Shown one piece after another: positions 25,447 to 34,900 of a DNA stretch of 64,000 nt. The position numbers were made by a program, and so were the translations under genes. Origin of the DNA: Herbidospora solisilvae (GTDB lineage: Bacteria; Actinomycetota; Actinomycetes; Streptosporangiales; Streptosporangiaceae); the NCBI RefSeq assembly GCF_009901565.1, contig NZ_WXEW01000009.1, positions 124,001 through 188,000 on the forward strand. Direction: 5' to 3'. The first letter of the stretch is position 1. The number at the start of each line of letters is the position of its first letter. The notes beneath the pieces were generated by a model that searched no databases, was not told the origin of the DNA, and saw only the letters and a list, made by a program, of their open reading frames with translations.

Positions 25447-25890
25447 CTAACTGACCCAGCCGCCGCACGTCCAGGAGCTGGGCGGGGTCAACTGGTAGCC
25501 GACGCCCCAGCAGGCGTGGAAGCGCTCGCTGCCGTCGGAGGGCCGCGACGGAACGGTTCCGGTGTTGTGCGTGCCGAAGTTGCCGAACTCCATCCGCTTG
25601 GACTGCGTGTGCGTGGTCAGCCAGCCGTAGCTGCCCCACAGCTGTCGCTCGATCTTCACCCACCACGGGTTGCAGCACTGGTCGCTGGTGTCCCAGACGA
25701 AGCGTCCATACCGGGTGGAGCAGTTGGTGCCGACCACGTGCGTGCTCCAGGTGCCGTTCCAGCCCCAGTAGCTGCTGGCGCTGTTCACCGTCCCGCAGGC
25801 CGCGTTGGCGGGCTGGCTGGCGGCCAGCGGGACGGCGAGGCCGATGAAGAGGGCGATCGCCGTCGAGATCATTGATCGTGTGAGTCGCAT
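25447..25890 (-). CDS. small Cys/Trp-rich secreted protein
   Basis: A 147-residue protein with a classical signal peptide (MRLTRSMISTAIALFIGLAVPLA, cleavage near ANA-AC). The mature part is about 115 residues, unusually rich in Trp and Gly, with six or so Cys including an adjacent pair in SDQCCNPWW. It ends SSWTCGGWVS. The Cys pattern suggests a disulfide-stabilised extracellular protein. I recognise no named family. The protein at 57531 shares the style, including an SDCC motif. Downstream of its stop lies a terminator hairpin, so it is a single-gene unit. Confidence 0.8.
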   Translation of the reverse strand: MRLTRSMISTAIALFIGLAVPLAASQPANAACGTVNSASSYWGWNGTWSTHVVGTNCSTRYGRFVWDTSDQCCNPWWVKIERQLWGSYGWLTTHTQSKRMEFGNFGTHNTGTVPSRPSDGSERFHACWGVGYQLTPPSSWTCGGWVS

Positions 25891-25926
25891 AGCCGTAAGA
25901 GTCGATCAGCGCGCCACCTGGGAGAA

Positions 25927-25952
25927 GGCCTTTGCGGGACAACGCAAAGGCC
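25927..25952 (-). terminator. strong hairpin terminator after the multidomain SGNH gene
   Basis: GGCCTTTGCG (25927-25936) and CGCAAAGGCC (25943-25952) are perfectly complementary with a six-base loop. The hairpin begins 12 bases after the stop of the gene at 25965 and separates it from the small secreted protein downstream. Confidence 0.75.
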
Positions 25953-25964
25953 CGCCCCTGCCCG

Positions 25965-28900
25965 CTACCAGCCGGTGTAGTTCACCTCTGGACTGCGGAG
26001 GTGGTTGCCGAACACGGTCGCGTACTCCTGCGCCCCTCTCTTCGTGGGGTGGAACGAGCTGCGGCTCGCGCAGCGGACGGTGTCGCCGAGGCAGCCGGTC
26101 CAGACGTCGGTGAAGTCACCTGGGCCGGTCTTGCTGAACATCAGGCCGTTCACCCACCGGTCGGTGCTGCACGTGCCGTGCCCCTGGAAGGCGGGCAGGG
26201 GGTCGGCGAAGGAGACCTCGAACCCGTTGTTCTTCAGTCCCTCCACCGTCTTGCGCGCCTCGGCGGCGAAGAAGGCGCTGGCCCGGCCCAGCACGCCCAC
26301 CGCGTCGATGCCGAACTGCCCGCACAACGTCAGGGGCGGGGAGGTGCCGGCGATGTCCGGATAGCCCATGAGGACGATCTTCGCCTTCTTGCCCCTGGAG
26401 GAACTCTTGTTGTCCGCGTCGTACTCGATCTCCTTGAGGATGTTCGCGACGTTCGCCTGTTCCCCCAGCGTCACCCGGGTGTTGAGCGTCTCCAGGATGT
26501 TGGCGCGCAGGTCGTCCTCGAAGTCGCCCGGGTGACATCGGATGCCGAGGAGGCAGTCGAAGATGACGCCGTCCCAGTCCGCGTCGTTGGCTCCCAGTGT
26601 GAGGGCGACCAGGGTCGTGTTCTTCGTCAGGAAGTCGCCGTTCAGCTGGGCCGCCTCCCGGAACCGGCCCTCCGCGCCGTCCCGGTAGTCCGACCAGGAG
26701 CCGATCGGGTTCTGCATGTACGCGTACTGCGGCACGGTCAGGTCCCGGGTGGAGGCGCCGGAGCAGGCGACGAACGTGAAGTCGAGCTTCGGATCCCAGG
26801 AGTCGGCCAGCTGGCCGATGGTCTGGGTCTCGCCCGGCAGGACCGTCTGGCGGATCCAGGCGTCCCTGCTGCGGCGGCAGGCGTTCCAGCGGGGCGTCTT
26901 GTACTCGAAGTCGGTCTCCGGGTAGTAGTTCCCGACGCCCTCACCCGAGGTGACGGAGTCGCCCATGGCGACCACGAAGTGCTTGGGCCGTTTCGCGAGC
27001 ACCTGGAAGGCGATCGCGTCCCATGAGACGGCCGCCGAGCCGTCGCCTTCGTCGTTCCGGTTGGTGAGCGACACCTTCGGCCTCTGCGGCCCCTTGAACT
27101 CGAAGACGCCCAGGTTGTACCACTCGTTCACCTCCCGGCTCTGGTTCAGGGTGCGGTACTCCGCGGAGCCGTCGCCGATGTGGACGGTGTAGGGGGCCTG
27201 CTGGGTCTCCGCCCGTCGTTTCGGGATGTGGACGAGCACCCGGGCCCACCCGTTGATGTGCTGGTCGAGCTCCCAGGTGCCGGTCACCTTCATCACGTCG
27301 CCGTTGTGCGCGGCCATCCGCGAGTACGCGAACCACTCGTGGCCGCCGAACCCGTTGCCGAGCTGCTGGAAGTCGGCCCTGGCGGGCACCCGCCCGGCCG
27401 AGTCCTGGGCGAACTCGAAGCTCAGCGTGCCGTGGTTGTCCCACCCGTTGTTGTTGCAGTTGCTCCGGATGGCGTACTGCTTGCCGTCGTCGACGATCAG
27501 CACCTTCGTCGTGTCGCCGCTGATGTACGGCAGCCCGGGTGTGTGACAGGGCGTCAGGTGGTCCTGTGGTTCGGCGCGCTCGGTCGAGGCCCAGGTGGAG
27601 TCGTACCGCAACGACGCCTCATGGCCGCAGGCCGACGAGCAGTCCTTCCACTCCGTGGGGAAGTGCCACCAGCACTTGAAGTCGGACCGCTGGCAGGTGC
27701 CGCGCCCGTTCCCCGTGGACGGCGGCAGGCATTCGCTGCCCGGAGCGCAGAAGGCGTTGTTGTCGACGATCCCGGTGTTGGAGATCGTCGGCACGATCAT
27801 GGTGCGGTAGCCCTCATTCGTCCACCAGGCGTAGTTGTAGCCGCCTTCGGCGACGGTCTTGTTCTGGGCCGCGTCCCAGTAGGTCTTGGTGATCGGCCAC
27901 GCCGCCCAGCCCAGCACCTTCTCCTGGTAGGGCCAGTCCTGCGGGTGCGCCGCGTCGGAGTAGTTGTTGTTGTCGAGGAACGGGCGGCGGTCCGGCCGGT
28001 AGGTCGAGTTGGCGGGGTTGTTCGTCCAGCCCACCCCCCACGCGCCGTTGTTCGGGGTGCCGTTGTTGTCGATCTTCCAGGCGTCGGCCTTGGCGTGCCA
28101 GCCGGAGTTGTACGCCCAGATGGCGAGATACCAGTTCTCGATCTTCGACGGGTCGCCGTCGTGGACCTTCGCCTGGCCGTCGGTGTCGGTCCAGATCTGG
28201 TTCCACTTCTGGGCCAGGGTCGACATGCCCGCCGCGATGTTGGTGACGTAGTCGAGCGCCACCCGCTTCTGCGTGTTGGGGCTCCACTGGGACACGTCGC
28301 CGCGCATGTTGTCGGTCTGCTGGGAGATGCCGTAGCCGCAGTCGGCCTTGGTGAAGTCGACGTCCCAGTCGTTGGCGGCGTTGTCGTCGTAGATGTTGAC
28401 GCCGTAGAAGTTGCCGACCAGCGGGTTGCCGGTCTCGCCCTCCAGCACGCTGCGCTGCGCCTGCCACAGGTTCGACTCCTGCGCCAGGATGCCGAACATG
28501 ATCGACACCGGGATGCGGCCGCCGCCCTGGAGGTCGGGCACGGGGAACTCGGTCTGCGGGTTCCACGCCGGCAGGCCCGAGCCCTTCCAGCCGGTCGGGC
28601 GGGTCACGTTCAGCCGGTTCTTGAAGACGAGCTGGTCGACGGCCCACTCCACCTGCCGCCAGTGCGGCTGGTAGACCTGGATCGACGGGTCGTTACGCGG
28701 GACGGCGCACCGGTAGCCGGTGTCGACGGTCCCCGTGACGGCCGTGGTCACGGCGGGCCCCACCGGCCGGAGGGCCAGCGCCAGCCTGGGGTTGGTGACG
28801 CGTCCGGAGGCCGCCGCCGGGAGCAGGTCCTCGCCCGGTTGCACCACGAAGCCGACGTCGGTCTTGGTCGTGACGACCTGGGCGGTGATGTCGACGGGCT

Positions 28901-30032
28901 CGGCGTCGGGCACGTCGGGGCTGGCGCCGGGTCTGTCGTCGCCCAGGGTGGAGGCGTCCGGCGGTCCCGTGGGCGGGGCGCCGGGGCCCGCGCGCAGTCC
29001 ACGCATCATCGCGCCGGTGACCGCCAGGCCGCCGTCCGAGGAGACCTCGGCCGCCGCCGGGGCCTCCAGGAGTGACACGCCCTGCGGGAGGGCGGCCTGC
29101 CGATCGGCCCGTCCGACGAGGAAGACGCGGCCGTTCGTGCCGGACTGAACCGTCAGCTCGCCCAGGCGGCCGGACGCCAGTTCGCGGGTCTGCCCGCGCA
29201 GGTACTGCCGGACCCTGACCGACGCGCCGTCGCGGGTGGCGAAGGCCACGCCGCCGTCGGCGGTCGCGCGCAGGTCGAAGGGCACCGATTCGGTCGCGGC
29301 GAGCTGCGTGAGCGCGCCGCCCGCCCGCACCTCGACGAGCCGCGCCCCATCGGCCGCCACCACGGTGTCGCCCACGGGGACGGCCGAGGTGAGCTGGCCG
29401 GCGGTCACGACGGCCCTGGTCACCCGCTTGGCGGCGGTGTCGACCGTGAGGATGCGGGTGGTGCGGCGCCGCTCGCTGACGCCCTGCGTGAGCGCGACCG
29501 TGTCACCGGCGCCGCAGCCCGGGTTGAAGTAGGCGAGGGTGACCTGGTCGCGGAGCTTGGTGACGGCGCCGGTCCTGGCGTCGATGATCGCGGCGAACGC
29601 GCCCCGGCTGAACAGCCAGTCGCGGTTGGTGAAGTAGCGCGGCGCGTAGACCGCCACGATCGTGCCGCCCGATCCGGTGAGGCAGGCGTTGCCGATCCAC
29701 TGGTCGGTGTCCATGCCGGGCTCGGTGAGCGTGGCGACGGTCCGCCACTGGTAACCCGAGGCGGCCGTCGCCGTGAACACGTGGAACCCGGTCGCGTCAC
29801 CGGCCGTGGTGACGGCGAGGTCGGCCGACTTCTGCCAGTTCGCGCCCAGCACGCGGTCACGCTGCTCGGGCTGGACGGACGACGGTTCGAAGTGCTGCGG
29901 CGACGGGGCCGGGGAGGGCGCGGGCGGCTCGGCCAGCGCGGGGGTCGCGGGGGTCAACAGGGTGGCCAGACTGGCGGCGATCGTGGCACCGATGAGGAGC
30001 AGCCGCCGGGGGTGTCTCATACCCGGGAGCAT
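25965..30032 (-). CDS. large secreted multidomain protein: lytic-transglycosylase-like and C-terminal SGNH hydrolase domains
   Basis: About 1355 residues. A signal peptide (RRLLLIGATIAASLATLLTPATPALA) leads to a 350-residue beta-propeller-like region. A lysozyme-like domain follows, with the acidic residue in FGILAQESNLWQAQ and GYGISQQTDNM. Next come a Cys/Trp-rich segment, a beta-sandwich of golvesin/carbohydrate-binding type (HEWFAYSRMAAHNGD) and a C-terminal SGNH hydrolase (VVAMGDSVTSGEGVG with Ser, LGANDADW, and the catalytic DxxH replaced by SSFHPTKRG). The combination suggests a cell-wall or polymer hydrolase. The start at 30032 has AAGGCGG upstream; 30062 is possible. It is followed by a strong terminator. 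Confidence 0.75.
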   Translation of the reverse strand: MLPGMRHPRRLLLIGATIAASLATLLTPATPALAEPPAPSPAPSPQHFEPSSVQPEQRDRVLGANWQKSADLAVTTAGDATGFHVFTATAASGYQWRTVATLTEPGMDTDQWIGNACLTGSGGTIVAVYAPRYFTNRDWLFSRGAFAAIIDARTGAVTKLRDQVTLAYFNPGCGAGDTVALTQGVSERRRTTRILTVDTAAKRVTRAVVTAGQLTSAVPVGDTVVAADGARLVEVRAGGALTQLAATESVPFDLRATADGGVAFATRDGASVRVRQYLRGQTRELASGRLGELTVQSGTNGRVFLVGRADRQAALPQGVSLLEAPAAAEVSSDGGLAVTGAMMRGLRAGPGAPPTGPPDASTLGDDRPGASPDVPDAEPVDITAQVVTTKTDVGFVVQPGEDLLPAAASGRVTNPRLALALRPVGPAVTTAVTGTVDTGYRCAVPRNDPSIQVYQPHWRQVEWAVDQLVFKNRLNVTRPTGWKGSGLPAWNPQTEFPVPDLQGGGRIPVSIMFGILAQESNLWQAQRSVLEGETGNPLVGNFYGVNIYDDNAANDWDVDFTKADCGYGISQQTDNMRGDVSQWSPNTQKRVALDYVTNIAAGMSTLAQKWNQIWTDTDGQAKVHDGDPSKIENWYLAIWAYNSGWHAKADAWKIDNNGTPNNGAWGVGWTNNPANSTYRPDRRPFLDNNNYSDAAHPQDWPYQEKVLGWAAWPITKTYWDAAQNKTVAEGGYNYAWWTNEGYRTMIVPTISNTGIVDNNAFCAPGSECLPPSTGNGRGTCQRSDFKCWWHFPTEWKDCSSACGHEASLRYDSTWASTERAEPQDHLTPCHTPGLPYISGDTTKVLIVDDGKQYAIRSNCNNNGWDNHGTLSFEFAQDSAGRVPARADFQQLGNGFGGHEWFAYSRMAAHNGDVMKVTGTWELDQHINGWARVLVHIPKRRAETQQAPYTVHIGDGSAEYRTLNQSREVNEWYNLGVFEFKGPQRPKVSLTNRNDEGDGSAAVSWDAIAFQVLAKRPKHFVVAMGDSVTSGEGVGNYYPETDFEYKTPRWNACRRSRDAWIRQTVLPGETQTIGQLADSWDPKLDFTFVACSGASTRDLTVPQYAYMQNPIGSWSDYRDGAEGRFREAAQLNGDFLTKNTTLVALTLGANDADWDGVIFDCLLGIRCHPGDFEDDLRANILETLNTRVTLGEQANVANILKEIEYDADNKSSSRGKKAKIVLMGYPDIAGTSPPLTLCGQFGIDAVGVLGRASAFFAAEARKTVEGLKNNGFEVSFADPLPAFQGHGTCSTDRWVNGLMFSKTGPGDFTDVWTGCLGDTVRCASRSSFHPTKRGAQEYATVFGNHLRSPEVNYTGW

Positions 30033-30062
30033 CGGCAGGCCGCCTTGACACGACCTTGCCAC

Positions 30063-30869
30063 TCAGTGCCGCAGCGTCGCGGTGGCGATCTCCAGGAAGT
30101 CGCGCAGCAGCTTCTCGCGCCGGTCCGCGAGGACGGCCAGGCACGTCTCGATCTCCGGCGCGTCCGTGACGGGGAGGTGGACGAGGTCGGGGCGGGAGTA
30201 GGAGCGCGCGATGCTCAGCGGGACGAGCCCGATGCCGTGCCCGGAGGCGATGAGCTCGAACTTCTCCTCAAGGGAGGACGTCCGCCGCGTCGGCGTGTCG
30301 AGGAGCCGCTCGCCGGCGACGTCCGCGGAGGTGAGCTCGTCACGGCCCGCGAGCGGGTGCGCCGCGGGCATGCAGGCGACCCGGGGCTCGTGCCCGATCG
30401 AGATGGTGCGCAAGCCCGCGTCGTCGAACGGCCGCCGCAGGTACCCGACCTGGGCCCGGCCGTCCCGGAGCGGCGCGTCCTGCTCCCACCAGCGCGTCGG
30501 TACGACGTCGGTCTCGACGTCCGGATGGCGCGAGGTGAACGCCCGGATCACGTCCGAGACGTGCAGCCCGGGGGAGAAGGCGACAGTGAGCCGCTGGACG
30601 CCCCGATCGGCGTCGTGCACCCGCCGCACCGCCGTGGCGACGGCCGCGAGGATGCCCTGCGCCTCCTCGTAGAGCTGCTTGCCGGCGGCGGTCAGCTCCA
30701 CGCTGCGGGTGGTCCGGACGAGCAGCGTGCACCCCAGCTCCTGCTCGAAGGCCCTGATCTGACGGCTGAGAACCGGCTGGGCGATATAGAGCTGTTCCGC
30801 CGCCCGGCCGAAGTTCCGGCGCTCGGCCACCGCGACGAAGTAGCGGAGCTTGCGGAGATCGAGATCCAT
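30063..30869 (-). CDS. LysR-family transcriptional regulator
   Basis: A 268-residue regulator. The N-terminal winged helix-turn-helix is LRKLRYFVAVAERRNFGRAAEQLYIAQPVLSRQIRAFE. The rest is a short periplasmic-binding-like effector domain (RLTVAFSPGLHVSDVIRAF, QVGYLRRPF, ARSYSRPDLVHLPV). It is divergent from the NmrA-type reductase gene with only 69 bases between, the usual layout for a LysR regulator and its target. It probably controls that gene and itself. The co-inducer is unknown. Confidence 0.92.
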   Translation of the reverse strand: MDLDLRKLRYFVAVAERRNFGRAAEQLYIAQPVLSRQIRAFEQELGCTLLVRTTRSVELTAAGKQLYEEAQGILAAVATAVRRVHDADRGVQRLTVAFSPGLHVSDVIRAFTSRHPDVETDVVPTRWWEQDAPLRDGRAQVGYLRRPFDDAGLRTISIGHEPRVACMPAAHPLAGRDELTSADVAGERLLDTPTRRTSSLEEKFELIASGHGIGLVPLSIARSYSRPDLVHLPVTDAPEIETCLAVLADRREKLLRDFLEIATATLRH

Positions 30870-30877
30870 GCCGTCAG

Positions 30878-30905
30878 GGTATCAATGACCCGAGAAGGGT
30901 ATTGG
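30878..30905. promoter_or_regulatory. probable LysR binding region
   Basis: The 69-base divergent gap contains ACCC-GAGAA-GGGT within a longer imperfect dyad running from CAATGACCC to GGGTATTGG, plus two direct copies of GGGTAT about 20 bases apart. Such T-N11-A-like dyads between a LysR gene and its target usually bind the regulator. Confidence 0.45.
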
Positions 30906-30938
30906 ACGCCACAAATCGGACACCGCGACACTCTCCAT

Positions 30939-31826
30939 ATGATCGTCATCACCACCCCCACCGGCCAGATCGGCAGCCGGCTCCTGGACGTCCTGCTCGC
31001 CGACACCCGTGGCGAAGAACTGCGCGTCATCGTGCGCGACCCCGCGAGACTTCCCGACCCGGTCCGCGCCCGCGTCGACGTCGTCACCGGCTCCCACGGC
31101 GACGCCGGCGTCGTCGACCGCGCCTTCGCCGGTGCGGACGCCGTCTTCTGGCTGGTCCCGCCGAACCCGCGGGCGCCGAGCCTGGACGCCGCCTACTCCG
31201 GCTTCACCCACGCCGCCGCGAAGGCGTTCACCACCCACGGCGTGGGGCACGTCGTCGGCGTCTCGGCGCTCGGCCGCGGCACCCCCGTCGCCGCCCGAGC
31301 CGGACTGGTCACGGCGTCGCTGGCCATGGACGACCTCATCGCGAGCACCGGCGTGGCCTACCGGGCGCTCGCGAACCCGAGCTTCATGGACAACCTGCTC
31401 CGGCAGGCGGCGTCGATCCGCGCCGGCGTGTTCACCGGCACCGCCGCCGCCGACCACAGAACACCGGTGGCCGCCACCCGGGACATCGCCGACGCCGCCG
31501 CCCACCTGCTGCTCGACCGATCGTGGACGGGGACGGGCGAGGTCCCGGTGCTGGGCCCCGAGTCCCTTTCACCGAACGACATGACGCACATCATGTCCGA
31601 CGTCCTCGGCCACCCGGTCCGCTACGAGCGGCAGTCGCTCGCCGACTTCCGCGCCGCACTCACCGGACACGGCTTCGGGGACGCCTTCGTCGACGGCTAC
31701 GTCGACATGATGCGCGCCAAGAACGAGGGCCTCGACGACGGCGTGCGGCGCACCCCTCAGACCGCGAGCCCGACGACCTTCCGCGAATGGTGTGAGGAGG
31801 TCCTGAAGCCGGAGGTCCAGGCATGA
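30939..31826 (+). CDS. NAD(P)H-binding NmrA-type protein (quinone reductase/atypical SDR)
   Basis: A 295-residue Rossmann-fold protein. The start IVITTPTGQIGSRLL holds the TGxxGxxG nucleotide loop. DAVFWLVPPNP and HVVGVSALGRGT follow as in NmrA/QOR2-like proteins that bind NAD(P)H and act as redox sensors or quinone reductases. ATG 30939 has no clear ribosome binding site; translation may be leaderless or weak. It is divergent from a LysR regulator that probably controls it. The substrate cannot be named. Confidence 0.88.
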   Translation: MIVITTPTGQIGSRLLDVLLADTRGEELRVIVRDPARLPDPVRARVDVVTGSHGDAGVVDRAFAGADAVFWLVPPNPRAPSLDAAYSGFTHAAAKAFTTHGVGHVVGVSALGRGTPVAARAGLVTASLAMDDLIASTGVAYRALANPSFMDNLLRQAASIRAGVFTGTAAADHRTPVAATRDIADAAAHLLLDRSWTGTGEVPVLGPESLSPNDMTHIMSDVLGHPVRYERQSLADFRAALTGHGFGDAFVDGYVDMMRAKNEGLDDGVRRTPQTASPTTFREWCEEVLKPEVQA

Positions 31827-31982
31827 ACGCAAGACCGCGTTCATCGCGGTGGCATCCCATACCCTCGGCTCCGGCTCGCCACGTCCAGAAGCCGTGGGGC
31901 GCGCCTGGACCGGGCGTCGCATTCGTTCATGAACGAGAACCAGGCCCTGACGTTGACCCTCGAATAGGCGCTGCTCAGGCAC

Positions 31983-34900
31983 CTACTGCGGGCAGGCCGC
32001 CTGAAAGGGTTCACTGTCAGGTAGATAGCGCTTCCACTCCTCTATGCTCAGCGAGCGGCCTGCGACGTCGCACAACGCCTCGATCGGCTCGGCAGGAAGG
32101 GCGACACGCATCGTCCGGACGGTTCCGTCGCCGGCAGCCGTAGACAGGGTGGCACCATCGCGGCTGAACGCCATTGATTCGATGGTGGTCTCGTGCGCTT
32201 TCATCGCCGTGCCGATTGGACGGCCGGTGCCGGAATCCCAGACCTGAATAACGCCGTCGGTGCCGCCGGTCACCAGGATCGTGCCGTCGGGGCTGAACGC
32301 CAACGCGGTGACCCACTCATTCTGAGGGAGTGCGGCACCGATCGGTTGCCGCGTGCGGGTGTCCCACACTCGTGTCGTCCCCGAGCCGGTGGTAGTTCGG
32401 TCGGAGCTGCCGGTGGCGAACATCGTGCCGTCCGGGGAGAACGCGATCGCGTAGACCGCATTGTCATGGCCCTGATTCGAGGCGCCGATCGGCTGCCCGG
32501 TCCGGGGATCCCGGAATCGCACCGTGCCATCGCTGTGGCCGGTGATCATGAGTTCGCCATCAGGGCTGAACGCCACCGACGTCGCCGCGCTGTCCGGACT
32601 GATCGGTACACCTGCCGACCGTCGGCCGGTGTTCCAGATGTGCAACGCCTCGCGGTCGACGCTGTCACTGATCACGGCCAGGGCCTTGCCGCCCGGGCGG
32701 AACGCCAGCGTCTTCACTCTGTCGCCCACGTGGAGCGGGTCGCCTATCCGATGACGGGTCCCGGTGTCCCACAAAGTAGTGCTCTCGCCTGCGCCTATGG
32801 CCAAGGTTTCGCCGTCGGAGGCGAACACCATCGTGCTTACCTGGGCGCCGGACTTCAGCCGGCCGATCGGCCGGCTCGTCCGCATGTCCCACAAGTGGAC
32901 GGGCTCGTCGCCTGGCGCCGGCGGGCCCGCGACGGCCAAGACCGTGGCGTCCGGGCTTAAAGCCATTTCGGCGAAAGGCGTCGCCACCCTGATCGGGACA
33001 TCCGTGGGGCGCAGGACGCTGATATCCCACATCCGGACGGTCGTGTCGCCGCTGCTCGCCAAGGCGGTGCCCTGGGCGCCGAAAACCACCGTCTCGACCG
33101 GCCCGGAGTGGCCACGGAGCGGCTCACCGATCGCCTGCAGGGTCGTGCTGTCCCACAGTCGGATCGTTCCGTCGGCGCTTCCCGTGGCGAAGACCCGTCC
33201 GTCCTTGCCGAAGGCCACCGTTTCGATGGCTCTGGCATGGGCCTCGATCGGTTCGCTGATCGGCTGGAGGGACAGGGCGTTCCACAGCTGCACTTTTCCC
33301 CCGTTTCCTCCGGTCACAAGGGTAGTGCCGTCGGGGTTGAACGCCACCGCTGCGACACCCTCGGCGCGGTCGGTCATCAGATCACCGATTGGAACTCGGC
33401 GCCGGACGTCCCACATCCGATGGCTCGCTACCTGGACCGGGTCGGCGCTCCTTAGTTGCGGGCCGTCGGTGGTGGTGCCGCTGATCAGTTTGGTGCCGTC
33501 CGGGCTGAACGCCATCTCTACGACCCGGCCTCCATGACGAAGAGGCTCACCCAGTGGTCGGCCCGTTCGCGCGTTCCACAACCGGATGGCTCCGCGACCC
33601 GCGTCGGAATACGAGCTGTTGGTGACGGCCGCCACGACCTTCCCGTCGGGGCTGAAGGCCACCGCGCCGGGAACCATGTCACCGTCATGCAGCAGGACGG
33701 TGACCCGGCCTGCTTTCACGCTCCAGAGCTGCACGGTTCCGTGGACATCGCCGAAGTCGCCGTCGGCGGCACTGCTGGCCAGCGTAGTACCGTCCGGGCT
33801 GAAGGCCAGCCCGCTGACCGGCGCGCTGTGCGTGAGCGGCAGACCGACGGGGCGGCGTGTCTGCACATGCCACAGCTGGACGATCCGGCCCGCGGCGATG
33901 GCCACGGTCGTGCCATCCGGACTCGTTGCCATGGCGGTGATCTCCCCTGACGGGTTATTCAGAACGGTACGGATTCCAGTGGCCAAAGTGGCCAGCATGC
34001 GATGTCGGGCCTCGGGGGTGGGAGCCGAACGCCAGGCCGCAGCAGCCAGCAGACCTGCCGTGATGGGGTCGGTGTCGGCCAACCTGTCGGCGTGGAGGGT
34101 CAGCAGACGTGAGAGAGCCTCTTTCCGCCGGGCCTCGGCCCTTCTGCCTTCTTCCTCGGCAAGGACGCGCGCAGAGGTCGCGGCACGTTCAGACGCGAAG
34201 GCCCGGAGGGCCGCGACCGATGCGACCAGCGCCGCGATGCACACGACGGCGATGACGACTCTGCCGATCCGCCTGCTTCGTACCGCCATCCGCTCAACCC
34301 GTGTGGCGGCCTGATCGCAGGCCCCGAGGAATTCGAGGCAGAGTGCGGGCAGCGGAGAGAATTGGAAGGGGTTGCTCTGCCAGACCACACGTGCCCGACG
34401 TACGGCCGTCAGGCGGCTGCCTTGGTAGAGGAAGGAGGGATCATCGGCGTTGCGGCGCCATTCCTCCGAGGCATGCAGGAGCTGCCCGTACAGTATTCGA
34501 TGCTCATGGTCCTCGTTCAGCCAGTCGGCCATCCTCGGCCAAGCAGCCAAAAGGACGTCGTGGGCCAGTTCGATGCCGTCCCCATCGGAGACCATGAGCC
34601 GCTGATCGGTGAAGGCTGATACCACAGCCGCCAGCTCGTCGTCTTCCTGCCCGCCCTCGAGCTCTCCGCGGGTCACCCGGCGACGCACGAGCTCACCTGA
34701 TGGGGTGGTGATCGTCAGTTGCCGGAAGACCTGCCGAGCCAATGCCTGCCGCGCGGGGGTGAGACCTCCGTAAACGGCTTCGGCGCTCGTCCGCACCGCG
34801 TGGGCGACGCCGCCGCATGTGCCGTAGCCACGTAAGGTCAGCCGATCGCCTTCCCGGTGCTGCCAGGTCATCATCATTGCCTGGGAGAGCAGTGGCAGAA

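Noticed and set aside
31823..32143. 106-codon plus-strand frame after the NmrA-type gene
   Set aside because: ATGA overlap looks tempting, but most of it is antisense to the well-supported WD40 gene and its composition is not protein-like.
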